Shown here in pieces: positions 7,252 to 7,566 of a stretch of DNA of 7,566 nucleotides. The position numbers and the translations under genes were made by a program. The first letter of the stretch is position 1, and each line of letters begins with the position of its first letter. Source of the stretch: Paenibacillaceae bacterium UBA6304 (GTDB taxonomy: Bacteria > Bacillota > Bacilli > Paenibacillales > Paenibacillaceae). The notes beneath the pieces are model-generated. The model was not told the origin of the DNA. It made no database searches and worked only from the letters and a program-made list of their open reading frames with translations. The DNA lies in the NCBI GenBank assembly GCA_002439285.1, contig DJTQ01000327.1, positions 1 through 7,566 of the forward strand. The letters run 5' to 3'.

Positions 7252-7326
7252 TGGAGCGGACGACGGGAATCGAACCCGCGACCCTCGCCTTGGCAAGGCG
7301 ATGCTCTACCGCTGAGCCACGTCCGC
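7252..7326 (-). tRNA. tRNA-Gly (anticodon GCC), with encoded CCA
   Basis: Acceptor GCGGACG/CGTCCGC, anticodon stem TCGCC/GGCGA and loop TTGCCAA (GCC at 7294-7292), T-arm GCGGG/CCCGT with TTCGATT loop, discriminator T at 7255, then encoded CCA (7254-7252). Only six nt separate it from tRNA-Arg. Confidence 0.97.
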
Positions 7327-7342
7327 AAATTAATAATTAAAA

Positions 7343-7418
7343 TGGTGAGCCATGAAGGACTCGAACCTTCGACACCCTGATTAAAAGTCAGGTGCTCTAC
7401 CAACTGAGCTAATGGCTC
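7343..7418 (-). tRNA. tRNA-Lys (anticodon TTT), with encoded CCA
   Basis: Acceptor GAGCCAT/ATGGCTC, anticodon stem CCTGA/TCAGG and loop CTTTTAA (TTT at 7385-7383), T-arm GAAGG/CCTTC with TTCGAGT loop, discriminator A at 7346, then encoded CCA (7345-7343). Confidence 0.97.
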
Positions 7419-7442
7419 GCACAAGCGAATCTAAGATGTAAA

Positions 7443-7519
7443 TGGCGGAGCCGACGGGATTCGAACCCGCGGTCTCCTGCGTGACAGGCAGGCATGTTAG
7501 GCCTCTACACCACGGCTCC
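7443..7519 (-). tRNA. tRNA-Asp (anticodon GTC), with encoded CCA
   Basis: Acceptor GGAGCCG/CGGCTCC, anticodon stem CCTGC/GCAGG and loop CTGTCAC (GTC at 7485-7483), T-arm GCGGG/CCCGT with TTCGAAT loop, discriminator G at 7446, then encoded CCA (7445-7443). G34 at 7485 is an expected target of the Tgt/QueA queuosine pathway encoded at the other end of the window. It is the first tRNA visible; the cluster may continue past the right edge. Confidence 0.97.
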
Positions 7520-7566
7520 ACACTAGTAATTCCAAATCCCATTAAAGGGATAATTGCGGGGGCAGG
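7520..7566. other. Right edge upstream of tRNA-Asp, no gene seen
   Basis: These 47 nt hold no recognised tRNA or clear promoter. A 5-bp inverted repeat (ATCCC/GGGAT, 7536-7551, six-nt loop) is present without a T run, so it is not a convincing terminator. The cluster promoter is probably further right, outside the window. Confidence 0.5.

Noticed and set aside
7236..7424. Minus-strand open frame of 62 codons over tRNA-Lys and tRNA-Gly
   Set aside because: The peptide LAQLVEHLTFNQGVEGSSP is the familiar artefact of translating a tRNA-Lys gene; no protein is supported.

Overview
The window looks like chromosomal DNA from a spore-forming, Gram-positive bacterium of the Bacillales, most likely Paenibacillus or a close relative. 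This is inferred from the gene set and order (bofC, ruvC-ruvA-ruvB, a SpoIID/LytB gene, queA, tgt), the strong AAGGAGG-type ribosome binding sites, the frequent GTG/TTG starts, a Gram-positive-type LexA box and a GC content near one half. No search was run; family calls rest on recognised motifs and remembered homologues. Every supported gene is on the minus strand, so transcription runs from high to low coordinates.

Region by region in transcription order: (1) About 7519-6990 is a cluster of six tRNA genes, Asp(GTC)-Lys(TTT)-Gly(GCC)-Arg(ACG)-Leu(CAA)-Pro(TGG), closed by a strong terminator at 6951-6985. The first four genes encode the 3' CCA; the last two do not. (2) 6818-6129 is bofC, a sporulation checkpoint gene, with a possible sigma-G-type promoter and its own terminator at 6086-6115. 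(3) An extended -10 promoter at 6026-6034, with a LexA-like operator just downstream (6006-6019), starts the ruvC-ruvA-ruvB unit (5924-3760), which encodes the full Holliday-junction resolvasome. (4) A 700-codon secreted SpoIID/LytB-family protein with an N-terminal SPOR domain lies between ruvB and queA. (5) queA and the 5' part of tgt, both for queuosine tRNA modification, end the window; tgt runs off the left edge.

From ruvC onward the genes are tightly packed (4-nt overlap, then gaps of 33, 49, 10 and 24 nt) with no terminator seen, so one long SOS-influenced transcript is plausible, possibly with an extra promoter before the SpoIID-like gene. Three themes meet: recombination repair (ruvCAB), sporulation or cell wall (bofC, SpoIID/SPOR protein), and tRNA supply and modification (tRNA cluster, queA, tgt). 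The tRNA-Asp(GTC) in the window is itself an expected queuosine substrate.

I see no mobile element, CRISPR array, prophage or clearly new system. The most notable points are the SPOR-SpoIID architecture with an apparent insertion inside the enzyme domain, the retention of RuvC next to RuvAB, and the LexA-like site at the ruvCAB promoter.
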